In this document: positions 22,826-33,784 of the stretch, one piece after another | Numbering within the stretch: the first letter of the stretch is position 1 | How the letters are laid out: every line of letters starts with the position of its first letter | Assembly: GCA_964030785.1 (NCBI GenBank) | Contig: OZ034970.1 | Span: forward strand, 18,808,134-18,872,133 | Direction: 5' to 3' | From: Siderastrea siderea | Taxonomy: Eukaryota > Cnidaria > Anthozoa > Scleractinia > Rhizangiidae | Length of the DNA stretch: 64,000 nucleotides | Notes under the pieces: model-generated | Database searches by the model: none | What the model was told of the DNA's origin: nothing | Seen by the model: the letters and a program-made list of their open reading frames with translations, nothing else | Translations under genes and position numbers: made by a program

Positions 22826-23026
22826 ATGGTGTCAGAGAGATATCATACCTCGTGTCCCATGTGCCTCGATGAACAACAACAGCCCCCTCCCCCCTTTGCT
22901 GTGGTCCCTTCTGCTCAGCCACGCCTCAACTGTGGAGTAGTGATTGAACGGCTGAGGCAACTACTCAATTCATCTGACTTGGGACGACAACTTGATCAAG
23001 TAAGAGCCATTATTCTTACTGTCTAA
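22826..23026 (+). CDS. Small Cys-containing frame, open (arm R1)
   Basis: An open 66-residue frame starting MVSERYHTSCPMCLDEQQQP. It has a proline run and a C-terminal helix-like VVIERLRQLLNSSDLGRQ. The CPMC pair could be half of a zinc site. It ends at a TAA just after a GTAAGAG string that would fit a splice donor, so it may be a first exon. Open here and in R2, but stopped at codon 3 in both left arms. Family not recognised. Confidence 0.4.
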   Translation: MVSERYHTSCPMCLDEQQQPPPPFAVVPSAQPRLNCGVVIERLRQLLNSSDLGRQLDQVRAIILTV

Positions 23027-23519
23027 GCACGTAGGAGTAAGAAAAAACAATTTTTAAATTTTTTGTCGTCGGTCGTCGTGTCTCGTCGCCACCATCGTCA
23101 TTTAATGATTCACCTTATGACTTTGTTCGTAGATTCATGGGTCATTTCTACTTTTCGAGTCGACGTTGTTCACACAGAACTCCACCCTCACTAAATGCAA
23201 TCAAGAGAATTGTCAACCTCCTGCAACCTTGGAGCCGTTCTTTTTTGCAACGAGCACTGGAAACGATCCGGGCCCTTCGTACGATTGGTTTGTTTTCTAG
23301 CCATAAGGCAAAAGAAGAACTCTGAGGATCCGTTCACGGCCCTCTTCTTTCACGTCACTCTTGACTCTTAGACTGATTATAAGGCGAAAGAATGAAATTT
23401 CAAATTTCAGTTTCAATGTATTTTTTTCCACACACTTTTTTTCAGCTACGTTTTCAGATGTCCTACAATGAACTTCTTTTTCGTTCGTCAACGCATCAAA
23501 TCGGTTTAACAGAATTTTT

Positions 23520-24137
23520 TGACTGTTAACAAATCCATCTTTTTTTTGGCTGAGCTGTGCAATCACGGGTGATTTTCTCTTTTATCAAAGTACCCTTTTC
23601 ATCCACCACCCCTTCTACAAGACTCGTTGTTACTCTCCCTGAAAACCGCGAGCTAACTGAACAACAACGATGTCTTCTTAGCAAGGATCTTTCGTGTATC
23701 CCAACTAGAGCCCACAATGACGAATACACAGCAAAAGCAGACTGCGAAAAGTTTTTCTGCTGTCTCCGTCTGAAGGCGTATTTTAGTTCGGACCCATCAA
23801 ACCCCACAGCACCAAGTCAACCATCAGTGTGAGGACCCTTTCAAGACCCTAAAATATTCACCTTTCAACTGGACACCACCTCCTGGAAAATTTGCAGCAT
23901 TTGACTATTACGTCTCCAAATGCCGCTGCGAAATCAAGATGCTCCACTTTAAACAGCGGGTCTCTAACACAAACATATCCCACTAGAAAAAGAAGCCCTT
24001 TTCTCTCTACGACAACGCAAAGACGTTGTAGTCAAACCGGCCGACAAAGGCGGTGCTGCTGTAGTACGGGCACGTGACCTTTACATCCAGGAAGCTGAAA
24101 GACAATTGTCAGACTCAGCCTATTATCAAAAGCTAGA
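23520..24137 (+). pseudogene. PLE2 N-terminal part, cut by the DT transposon (arm R1)
   Basis: N-terminal region of a cnidarian Penelope-like element: ENRELTEQQRCLLSKDLSC, PTRAHNDEY, ADCEKFFCCLRLKAYF. After a frame break come LEKEALFSLRQRKDVVVKPA and DKGG-AAVV, then EAERQLSDSAYYQKLD. The KPADKG block precedes the reverse transcriptase in Penelope proteins. The frame stops at the DT insertion at 24141 and resumes at 27902. Penelope elements replicate by target-primed reverse transcription. Confidence 0.75.
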
Positions 24138-24827
24138 TTGTAGTGGGGCGGATATGTGCAGATTTTGCCCTGAATTGTTCATTTTGCGTTCAAAGCACCA
24201 AATTCTCAGAAATGATAGAATTTTTTATAGTTGTAAATACTTGATATACTGCCATCGCAAAATTTTCTACATGAGTGAGTTTTGAACTTTTTCCAAAATG
24301 GTCGCCAACTTGACCAGAAGTGGAATTTGGTGTTACCGGAGGTGTCCTTTTTTCTACTTAAATTAATTCTGATGTTGGATAAAACGAGTCCTTGCCTATT
24401 TTCAAGAATTTTCTCTGCTGCGAAAATAATGCATTACTATGACTATTTGGTCAAATGGAAGCATTTTCTTCTAAGACGGAAATGAAATTATCCTTATACT
24501 GGAAGAAATATTGATGCTGAGAAGTAACAAAAAATAAAGATATTGTTTCTGACCTTTGATGTTGTTTCGTTTTTAGTATGTACACAATAATTGGAAGAAC
24601 TTTGTATAATACCCAGAATGCTTCTGTGTATTACCCAGAATGCTCTATAATTTGCACATCAGATCCGCCATCTTTGTTCAGATCGCCATGTGTATGACTG
24701 CTAACGCAAACTGTAAGTATCCACCCAACCAGTGTACTGTTTTAAGAAGACAAACTTGATAGAATAAAATATAAACTTTAAGGAATTTATATAAGATACA
24801 GACATTTCAGTGAAACTTAGGAAAAAA

Positions 24828-27302
24828 GGGTGACGGGCCTGCGCGGCTCCCACGCGCGTGTTTTAGCCTTTTAAAATGGCTTAAAAATTTAAGCCAGAAG
24901 TTATAACTGCAGTTTTTATTTGTGATTCTCTTTTTAGTGTCTAAAAGAGTACCAGGCCTGCGCACCTCCGTCGCGCCTGGTAGGGCCTTTCTAGAGTTTT
25001 GAATTGTTCTCACGAGTATATTTTTGAGGGAACGCTCTCTTTTGTACGATATTAGGGGCGGTTCGTTGAAACTGTCGTTTAGCAACAGGAATTCGTTAAG
25101 ACTCTTACGCGCTTTCACTACAAAGAGATCGATCGTTTGAGAATTCAAATCAAACAAGGCAAGAGGCCAAAAGCTCCTAGAAAGAACTCAAGCACTGTTG
25201 TAAATAAGAAACCACATTTCAATAAGTTAACGCACTCGGCGCCTAGTGAAAACCTTTTAACGCTTGAGCGTGTACATAAGGTAGCCGAAAGCATCAACAA
25301 GAAAATTTCAGAGTTCGGCGAAATGATGTCAAAACTAGATGACATTCAGAATAAACATGTTGAACAGTATACATGTCTCTTTTCTGAGTCCCAATACGAA
25401 TACGGGTCCACTAAGAAACCATCCAAAGCAAACTCAATTGAAGGAAAATCAGAAAAGCCAACAAAAATCAATTCACTTAAAGAAAAGACAAAAACGCCAC
25501 CCAAGGTCAGCTCAACAAAAAGGAGAAAAGAAGGCAGAAAAAACAAACAAAAAAATTAAAAAACGCCTTTAGAGGCAAACAAAAAAACACATAAAAAACC
25601 TCTCGGATAAAAAGCTTACAAATGACCAGATTAACTTACTGGCGAAAGGGCTAAAATACATTCCCACTCCCGTTACAAACGAGATGCAGACCAAAAAACA
25701 ACTCTTGCGTGACGTCGATCATTTCGCGAGAAGAATGTGTCTCCAAAACATTTTTCACGGGGAAAACACAAAACCTCATCCGTTCCATGTTAAATCTACA
25801 TGGAAGCCACAAGTACAACCATCCATAGCCCTTGAAAGCTACCTAGAAGAGGTCAAAATTAAACTGGGAGAACTAGAACTCAAAAATCCAAAGGATAATC
25901 TTAATCCCGCTGAACGCGAGACACTTAACACCGTAAAGCGTGACACCAACATTGACAAAGAAACTACATCTGTAGTTCTAAACATTGAGGACAAAGTTAA
26001 AGAAGGTCAAACCCAGCTAGATAAAAGGGAACACTATAGACCTATTGTGAACCCTTTGGTTTTCAACGGCTTATTAGCGGACTCTATCTTGGAAACCACA
26101 TAGATGAAATGACCAAATATGGCTTTGTCAAACACCACAACCGCCTCATATTCCAACATTCTACACCTTAACAAAGATACACAAACCGACCCCAGTTGGG
26201 AGACCTATTATTCATTCGTCGATAAACTCTTTCAGCCTATGGCACAACCATAAAAGTCATATCTAAAAGATACAACTCACTTCATCAATTTCTTAGAGAA
26301 AACGAAGGTACCAGAAAACACAATCCTTGTTTCAATGGACCCTATGAGCTTATGTACAAATATGCCACAAGAGGAACTTAGAATAAACATAAAAAAACGA
26401 ACCTCCTATCCATACACGACTACTGCAAAGAGCGCTCAAACTTATCTTAGCGGAGAACTCCTTCCAGTTTACTAGAAAAACTACGTACGAATATATGGGA
26501 CTGGCACGGGCACCAAAATGGCAGTTGCTTTCGCCAATATTTTCATGGCTAAGGTAACCAGAGAAGAGATCACACAGTTCATTGAACAACCTAACAAACA
26601 ACATCAAACTATCAAGTCTACAGCTGAAGTATTCAAAACAGAAACAAAGTTTTCGGACACTACTGTTTACAACGGTGAAGGATTTAGAAATGAGTCGGTG
26701 CTAGCTGCACGCACCCATTTTAAGCCCACTGAGACATTTCAGTAAACCCATTTTTCAACCTGCCATCCACCAGGAGTGAAAAGAGGCTTCATCAAAGGAG
26801 AGGCTCTAAGACTACTCAGAACTAACTCTTCTAAAACATTCTTTGAAGAGAGGGTCTCAAACTTCAAAACACATCTTCTTGAGACTGGGAGGATGCCCAG
26901 AAAACTTAATTCAAACAGCCCTCTCAGAAGTTACTTTTGAAGACAGGAATCAAGCTCTCCAACAAAAACAAAAACAAGAAAAGAAAATCTTGCCCTTTGT
27001 AACGCAATAACACCCAGCAGTGCCTAACTTAAAACCAATACTCATGAACAGCTGGCACTTCATAACACAGCAACCGTTGCTAAACGACATTTTCAAGGAA
27101 CGTCCCCTCAAAGATATACTCGTGAGAGCAAAACTCTAGAAAGGCTAAAACACGCGCGCAGGAGGCGCGCAGGCCTGTTACTCTATTAGAGACTAAAAAG
27201 AGAATCACAAATCAAAACTGCAGTTACAACGTCTGGCTTAAATTTTTAAGCTATTTTAAAAGGTTAAGACACACGCGTGGGAGCCCCGCAGGCCCGTCAC
27301 CC
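24828..27302 (+). mobile_element. PLE1 insertion with inverted ends (arm R1)
   Basis: A Penelope-like copy nested in DT. Both outer ends are the element's 3' end: inverted at 24828-25136 (with the minus-strand PPLISYKRERSLKNILVRT block) and direct at about 27080-27302. It starts GGGTGACGGGCC and ends GGCCCGTCACCC. Between them lies the coding pseudogene. No GIY-YIG endonuclease domain is visible. Confidence 0.75.
25137..27139 (+). pseudogene. PLE1 reverse transcriptase pseudogene (arm R1)
   Basis: The N-terminal 141 codons (25137-25559) are lysine-rich with a coiled-coil-like stretch (RVHKVAESINKKISEFGEMM). They are followed by NKKHIKNLSDKKLTNDQI and TKKQLLRDVDHFARRMCLQ. The reverse-transcriptase blocks come next: [50 protein letters not shown] and THFSTCHPPGVKRGF. 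The part between AFANIFM and ITQFIEQ is missing, including the catalytic YIDD motif. Stops and frameshifts are frequent. It ends at the TAG at 27137-27139. Confidence 0.75.
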
Positions 27303-27901
27303 TTTTTAACTTTGCTAAAAAAACCTGGACCTGTTGAAAAATGTTGGGTCAGACATAACCAGCAGTCAATTGCATTTGAATGTTTAAGATGTATCTGTAA
27401 CTCAAACATATTATAAAAGTTGTTTTTAAGAGCAGGATAGCCAAACAGGATGTAATTATGATGAAAGAGGCAATATAATTATTATTTAATGGAAAATAAA
27501 GAGGTTTTCTAGGCAGATAAAGGTTATTTTACGATTTATACACCACTTCCGGTTTAAAGTAACGGCCATTGTGAATATTTTATGTATTTGTATCAGTCTT
27601 GTGTTCTGTGGCTCCAAATTACAGCAGAATTGTTTATATACTAAAACTAGATTCCTCTGCCTGCTTCTGGACCGTTTTCAAGGCAAACCACCAAATATTA
27701 GGGCTTTTCTATTAAGTTACAATTCCACTTTCGGTTCAAGATGGCGGCCATTTTGAAACGCCCTCTTAACTCAGGTCACGTCAAATTTTCGCAGTGGCAC
27801 TATAGCAGATATCCATCAACACGTTAAAAACTATCTTTCCACCAAATTTTGTGCTTTTAACAGAAAGTGAACAATTCCAGCACATATCCGCCCCACTATT
27901 G

Positions 27902-28282
27902 TGATCTTACCATGGACCGTAATAAGAAAGTTGCTGAGGTCGTCCATGACGCCATTTCTAAACTGGAACTTCCACCATCAACCACCAATTTAATTGTTGA
28001 CCACCTCCGTGCTTCAAAATATACCTACTTCCCAAGATTCATAAACCAGGGAACCCGGGCAGGCCTATAGTATCAGCTTGTAACTTTGCTACTGAACTCC
28101 TAGCCAATTATCTCGATATGATCACCAAGCCTCTTGTAGAAAACCTACCGAGCTACGTCAAAGACACTAATCACATGCTTGACATCGTCGAATCTTTTCG
28201 TTTCTCCGGCACCCACAATTATGTGTTCAACATGGACATCAAGTCATGTTTCGACACAGCATGGAAGCAAGATTAATCTTCC
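27902..28282 (+). pseudogene. PLE2 reverse-transcriptase front part after DT (arm R1)
   Basis: Continues the frame cut at 24137. DLTMDRNKKVAEVVHDAISK and NLIVDHLRASK come first, then, in a shifted frame, IHKPGNPGRPIVSAC, YLDMITKPLVENLPSY and FSGTHNYVFNMDIKS. It ends inside the palm region at the CFDTAWKQD junction, so the catalytic Asp pair is not included. Followed directly by a second PLE2 copy. Confidence 0.75.
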
Positions 28283-28290
28283 GTCACAAG

Positions 28291-30200
28291 AATGCCACAT
28301 CCAAGTAACTTCATGAGAAATTTAGAGAGAACTCAACAGCAAAGTCAGCCACTACCATGAGATATCTAAAGAGGAGGCCCCTTCACCTGGCAGACAAAAT
28401 ATTTGACAAAACACGGTTTCCAGCCACGTTGGTTTCCTAAGCAGATGCCTACGCCACCGGCTAATACCTAATGGATTTCACATCAATTTTCACGACATCG
28501 AACCTTTGACAAGGAAACTTCACTCGATACAAGAAGCAAGTAGATATTGTTAGAAGGCACTTCTTTCGTTGCCTTATGCGTGCTACCATCGTATCCATGC
28601 AACATAGATGTCAATCATTAACTATCGCTATTGATGATATCCGCAACGAACTGAGATCCACATGTAATGACCCAGACTATCACTGAATACCTTGAGCTAA
28701 CTGAACAAGAATGATGTCTTCTTAGGAAGGGTCTTTCGCGTATCCCAACTAGAGCCCATGATGACGAATACACAGAAAAGCAGAGTGCAAAAAGTTTTCC
28801 AGCCGTCTCCGTCTGAAGGCGCATTTTAGTTCGGACCCATCAAACGCCAGACCCCCAAGTCAACCATCAAATAAGTGTAAGGACCCTTTTAAGACCATAA
28901 AACATTCACTTTCCAACTGGACACCACCTCGACTACAAGCTGCTCGATTACAATTAGCGGGTTACTAAAACAAACCTATCCCCACTAGAAAAAGAAGCCC
29001 TTTTCTCTTCACGACAACGCAAAGACGTTGTAGCCAAACCAGCAGACAAAGGCAGTGCTGTTGTAGTTTAGGCTCGTGACCTTTACATCCAGGAAGCTGA
29101 AAGGCAATTGTCAGACTTAGCTTTTTATCAAAGCTAGATCGTGATCTTACCCTTGACCATAATAAGAAAGTTGCTGACGTTGTCCACGACGCCATTTCTA
29201 AACGCGAGCTTCCACCAGCAACCACCAATTTAATTTTGACCACCCCCGTAATTCAAAATTCTACCTCCTTCCCAAGATTCATAAACCAGGGAACCCGGGC
29301 AGACCTATAGTATCAGCCTGTAACTGTCCTACTGAACTCCTAGCCACTTCTCTCGATATGATTACCAAGCCTCTTGTAGAAAACCTACCGCGCTATGTCA
29401 AAGACACTAATCACATGCTTGACATTGTGGAATCTTTTCGTTTCTCCGGCACTTCCAATTATGTGTTTGCTATGGACATCAGGTCATTGTATATCGTTAT
29501 ACCCAATAACGATGGCTTACTAGCACACACACTTAATCAACAAACGTACTTAGGTCAAACCACCTACCCATTCCCTGGTCTGCCTTGCCGAGCTCGTCCT
29601 TACCCTTAATACTTTCTCCTTCATTGGCGAGTATTACCACACAAACTAGAGGCGTGGCCATGGAAAGCTGTTTCGGTCCTAACTATGCGTGTTTATTCGT
29701 TGGCTACATTGAAGAGCAGATTTTCCAGCAGTACAAAGGAAAAACACCTGACCTCTACAAGCGCTACATTGACAAATACTGAGTGCAGCGTCGGGCACCA
29801 AAGAGGACTTCCTACATAATTCTTATCCAAGCCTGAAATTCACTTGGGCTATCTCAGACGACAAGCTTCCCTTCCTGGATCTCTATTTGACTCCATCCTC
29901 TAACCGCTTAATCACTACTTTTTACTATAAAGAGACAGACTCTCACTCTTATCTCAATTACTCATCCTCACAGCCAGTTGGTTACAACAACTCAATCCCT
30001 TATAGCCAATTTCTCCGCCTGAGAAGGATCTGCAGTGAAGAAGAAGACTTCACAACTAGAAGTGAAGAAATGACTTCATTTTTCATACGTGTAAGGATTT
30101 TTCCCATTTTTTACTTCAAGCGCAGAGATACTAATTTACATTTGCATCAAGAATATCTCTTTTACATTGGACGAGTGGATCTCACGGCTTACCAAATTTC
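28291..30200 (+). pseudogene. Second PLE2 copy, near full-length coding remnant (arm R1)
   Basis: N-terminal blocks (LADKIFDKTRF, LIPNGFHINFHDIEPL-like, PTRAHDDEYTEK), then RQRKDVVAKPADKG and the reverse-transcriptase core (MITKPLVENLPRYVKDTNHM, VFAMDIRSLYIVIPNNDGLL, KTPDLYKRYIDKY). The thumb and connector follow (LKFTWAISDDKLPFLDLYL, RICSEEEDFTTRSEEM). The YIDD motif reads YIDK and is followed by a stop. No GIY-YIG domain follows; after 30100 the sequence turns into non-coding tail. Confidence 0.75.
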
Positions 30201-30420
30201 CTAACTTTCCTCATAGATCATTAAATCTTTCGCCTCTTGGGGTATACGTCATCTTTTGGCCAAGATCTTTGTAGGGCTTCCTTTCATCTGCACATGGACA
30301 TCCCTGCGAGCATCCCGTGTAAGGAAAACCAAGACACCAGGACCCAACAAGAAGTGTTACGAATTCTTTATCTCTTCTAGCTACATCACGTCATTAATCC
30401 ACATTTCATGTTAGGACATG
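30201..30420 (+). repeat. End segment shared by both right arms
   Basis: Matches 63806-64000. It contains CTTGGCCAAAAGATGACG-type sequence (read inverted) and no gene. The match fades near 30420, which I take as the end of recognisable unit 1; the window ends before the limit can be seen in unit 2. Confidence 0.6.
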
Positions 30421-30984
30421 GCTAGGATATTGAGTTACAAGATTTTAGTCTCCTGATTAGTCTTATAAGGGAGACACAACAAGTGAACTTCATAGATGGT
30501 GGAGCACGCATACGCTGGCGCTCTGTATGTAGGTTGCCAAGGTGATTTTTGATTGAGAACCGTCACAAATTTCATTGATGCTTCATCTTTATTCAACATC
30601 AAAATGTGACGTCATTTGCGCATTTTTAGTTGCGGTATCACGTCAACAACCTCCTTCACCAATGACATCCCTTCCCTGTGTCACGTGGTATCTTGCGTCG
30701 CCAATCATAACTCGCGCATCCAAGTAAGGGTAGCGCACATAAGAGAAAGTACCTTACTACTGGCAAGAATCGCTTGTCAGACGCATGACCACACCTGAAT
30801 TTTCTTGTTTGTTTTGACTTTGCTTTCAAAAAGCATAGTGGCAGGACGAGTGTGTTTTCGTAGGAGAATTTGGATAACGGGTAGGAGAACCATCACCGTG
30901 TCTCAAAGAAGTCGTCCTTTGGCGGACTTCTCTGCTAGGTACTTTAAGACGCACACTAGCCAAGGGAGCTTACACGGCCGGACC
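30421..30984. other. Spacer between the two palindromic units
   Basis: Not repeated elsewhere in the window. Short frames only, none recognisable. An imperfect hairpin (AGAAGTC...GACTTCT) lies near 30906-30930. Confidence 0.5.
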
Positions 30985-31144
30985 TTAACCGGGTTTCTCT
31001 AGCATAGAGCAACTCAGAGTATTGCTAGTTATCCCTGGATGGGATGTTAGTCCATCACAGGGTTACCCCTACCAGCGTGTCGCTGGTGGCCATTTCATAC
31101 ACCTGGATAAAGAGAGACAATGTGGGTTAAGTTCCTTGTTTAAG
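30985..31144 (+). repeat. Dispersed cnidarian repeat (SINE-like)
   Basis: The strings CCTGGATGGGATGTTAGTCC, CAGGGTTACCCC, CATACACCTGG and AAGTTCCTTGTTTAAGG, in this order, match from memory a short repeat that is abundant in coral genomes. It ends exactly where arm L2 begins, so it marks the left limit of unit 2. Confidence 0.5.
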
Positions 31145-32530
31145 GAAAATCTGCTCTTCAATGTGGCCAACCCATAGTTGGGACCGAAACAGCTTCCCAT
31201 CGCCATGCTTTAGTTTGTTGGCAATACTTGCCATTGAAAGAGAAGGTATTAAGGGTAAGGACGAGCTCGGCAAGGCAGACCAGGGAATGGGTAGGTGGTT
31301 TGAGCTAAGTACGTTTGTTGATTAAGTGTGTGTGCTAGTAAGCCATCGTTATTGGGTATAACAATATACAATGACCTGATGTCCATAGCAAACACATAAT
31401 TGGAAGTGCCGGAGAAACGAAAAGATTCCACAATGTCAAGCATGTGATTAGTGTCTTTGACGTAGCGCGGTAGGTTTTCTACAAGACGCTTGGTAATCAT
31501 ATCGAGGGAAGTGGCTAGGAGTTCAGTAGGACAGTTAGGTCTGCCCAGGTTCCCTGGTTTATGAATCTTGGGAAGGAGGAAGAATTTTGAAGTACGGGGG
31601 TGGTCAAAAATTAAATTGGTGGTTGCTGGTGGAAGCTCGCGTTTAGAAATGGCGTCATGGACAACGTCAGCAACTTTCTTATTATGGTCAAGGGTAAGAT
31701 CACGATCTAGCTTTGATAAAAGGCTAAGTCTGACAATTGCCTTTCAGCTTCCTGGATGTAAAGGTCACGAGCCTAAACTACAACAGCACTGCCTTTGTCT
31801 GCTGGTTTGGCTACAACGTCTTTGCGTTGTCGTAAAGAGAAAAGGGCTTCTTTTTCTAGTGGGGATAGGTTTGTTTTAGTAACCCGCTAATTGTAATCGA
31901 GCATCTTGTAGTCGAGGTGGTGTCCAGTTGGAAAGTGAATGTTTTATGGTCTTAAAAGGGTCCTTACACTTATTTGATGGTTGACTTGGGGGTCTGGCGT
32001 TTGATGGGTCCGAACTAAAATGCGCCTTCAGACTGAGACGGCGGGAAAACTTTTCGCAGTCTGCTTTTCTGTGTATTCGTCATCATGGGCTCTAGTTGGG
32101 ATACGCGAAAGACCCTTCCTAAGAAGACATGGTTCTTGTTCAGTTAGCTCAAGCTTTTCAGTGATAGTCTGGGTCATTATTATCATCAATAGCAATAGTT
32201 AATGATTGACATCTATGTTGCATGGATAGGATGGTTGCACGCATAAGGCAACGAAAGAAGTGCTTTCTAACAATATCTACTTGCCTCTTGTATTAAGTAG
32301 AGTTTCCCTGTCAAAGGTTCGATGTCGTGAAAATTGATGTGCAATCCATTAGGTATTAGCCCGTGGCGTAGGCATCTCCTTAGGAAACCAACGTGGCTGG
32401 AAAACCGTGTTTTGTCAAATATTTTGTCTGCCAGGTGAAGGGGCCCCCTCTTTAGATATCTCATGGTAGTGGCTGACTTTGCTGTTGAGTTCTCTCTTTA
32501 AATTTCTCATGAAGTTACTTGGATGTGGCA
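31145..32530 (-). pseudogene. Second PLE2 copy, truncated (arm L2)
   Basis: Inverted counterpart of 28291-29720. The minus strand keeps LADKIFDKTRFSSHVGFLRR, the PTRAHDDEY block, the KPADKG block (31710-31850 region), MITKRLVENLPRYVKDTNHM and VFAMDIRSLYIVIPNNDGLL. It is cut at 31145 in the middle of the reverse transcriptase (EEQIF block), so the catalytic Asp pair and everything after it are absent. Confidence 0.7.
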
Positions 32531-32834
32531 TTCTTGATGTTAAAGTCACAGTGGGAAAGTACTTTAAACGGAAAATTGCATAAAAACTGTATAGCGAATG
32601 TAAATCGAGATATTATTGATGTAACTTTAAATGTGTCTCTGCGCTTGAAGTAGAAAATCGGAAAAATCTCTTCTTCAGTGAGAAATAATGGCGTTAAGCA
32701 ATAACGCGCGTCGGTTAATTTTGAAAGTCGAAATATGAATCTACGAGACGCACGCGCGCTAAAAAGTAACTATCAGAGAAATGCAAAGTCAGTGTTCATT
32801 TCACTTGGTTATAAAGTCTTGTGACGGAAGATTA
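32531..32834 (-). repeat. ~300-bp PLE2 tail-like spacer (arm L2)
   Basis: Matches 61857-62131 in R2 but is absent from R1 (between 28282 and 28291). Its TACTTCAAGCGCAGAGA-type string (read inverted) recurs at 30113 in the non-coding tail after PLE2. It is probably the 3' tail of the first PLE2 copy in a partial tandem arrangement. Confidence 0.6.
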
Positions 32835-33185
32835 ATCTTGCTTCCATGCTGTGTCGAAACATGACTTGATGTCCATGTTGAACACATAATTGTGGGTTCC
32901 GGAGAAACGAAAAGATTCGACAATGTCAAGCATGTGATTAGTGGCTTTGACGTAGCTCGGTAGGTTTTCTACAAGAGGCTTGGTGATCATATCGAGATAA
33001 GTGGCTAGGAGTTCAGTAGGCCTGCCCGGGTTCCCTGGTTTATGAATCTTGGGAAGTAGGTAAATTTTGAAGCACGGAGGTGATCAACAATTAAATTGGT
33101 GGTTGATGGTGGAAGTTCCAGTTTAGAAATGGCGTCATGGACGACCTCAGCAACTTTCTTATTACGGTCCATGGTAAGATCACCA
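32835..33185 (-). pseudogene. PLE2 reverse-transcriptase front part (arm L2)
   Basis: Inverted counterpart of 27902-28282: MDRNKKVAEVVHDAISKLEL, NLIVDHLRASKFTY and, in a shifted frame, the IHKPGNPGRPI and MITKPLVENLPSY blocks. One end is the DT insertion and the other the tail-like spacer. Confidence 0.7.
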
Positions 33186-33784
33186 CAATAGTGGGGCGGA
33201 TATGTGCTGGAATTGTTCACTTTCTGTTAAAAGCACAAAATTTGGTGGAAAGATAGTTTTTAACGTGTTGATGGATATCTGATATAGTTCCACTGCGAAA
33301 ATTTGACGTGAGCTGAGTTAAGAGGGCGTTTCAAAATGGCCGCCATCTTGAACTGGAAGTGGAATTGTAACTTAATAGAAAAGCCCTAATATTTGGTTGC
33401 TTGCCTTGAAAACGGTCCTGAAGGAGGCAGAGGAATCTAGTTTTAGTATATAAACAATTCTGCTGTAATTTGGAGCCACAGAACACAAGACTGATACAAA
33501 TACATAAAATATTCAAAATGGCCGTTACTTTAAACCGGAAGTGGTGTATAAATCGTAAAATAACCTTTATCTGTCTAGAAAACCTCTTTATTTTCCATTT
33601 TATAATAATTATATTGCCTCTTTCATCATAATTACATCCTGTTTGGCTATCCTGCTCTTAAAAACGACTTTTATAATATGTTTGAGTTACAGATACATCT
33701 TATACATTCAAATGCAATTGACTGCTGGTTATGTCTGACCCAACATTTTTCAACAGGTCCAGTTTTTTTTAGCAAAGTTAAAAA

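Larger units (their letters stand above)
24141..27898 (+). mobile_element. DT: TIR DNA transposon inside PLE2, carrying PLE1 (arm R1)
   Basis: The left end TAGTGGGGCGGATATGTGC and the inverted right end share this 19-mer and further similarity (GAATTGTTCA, AAAGCAC). Flanks TTG (24138-24140) and TTG (27899-27901) fit a 3-bp target duplication. An uninterrupted version of the site, AGCTAGATCGTGATCTTAC, exists at 29133. Its own DNA (24141-24827 and 27303-27898) has no gene but carries ETS/YY1-like modules at 24292-24325 and 27721-27757. No transposase is seen. A 3-bp duplication suggests a PIF/Harbinger-like class, as inference only. Confidence 0.75.
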
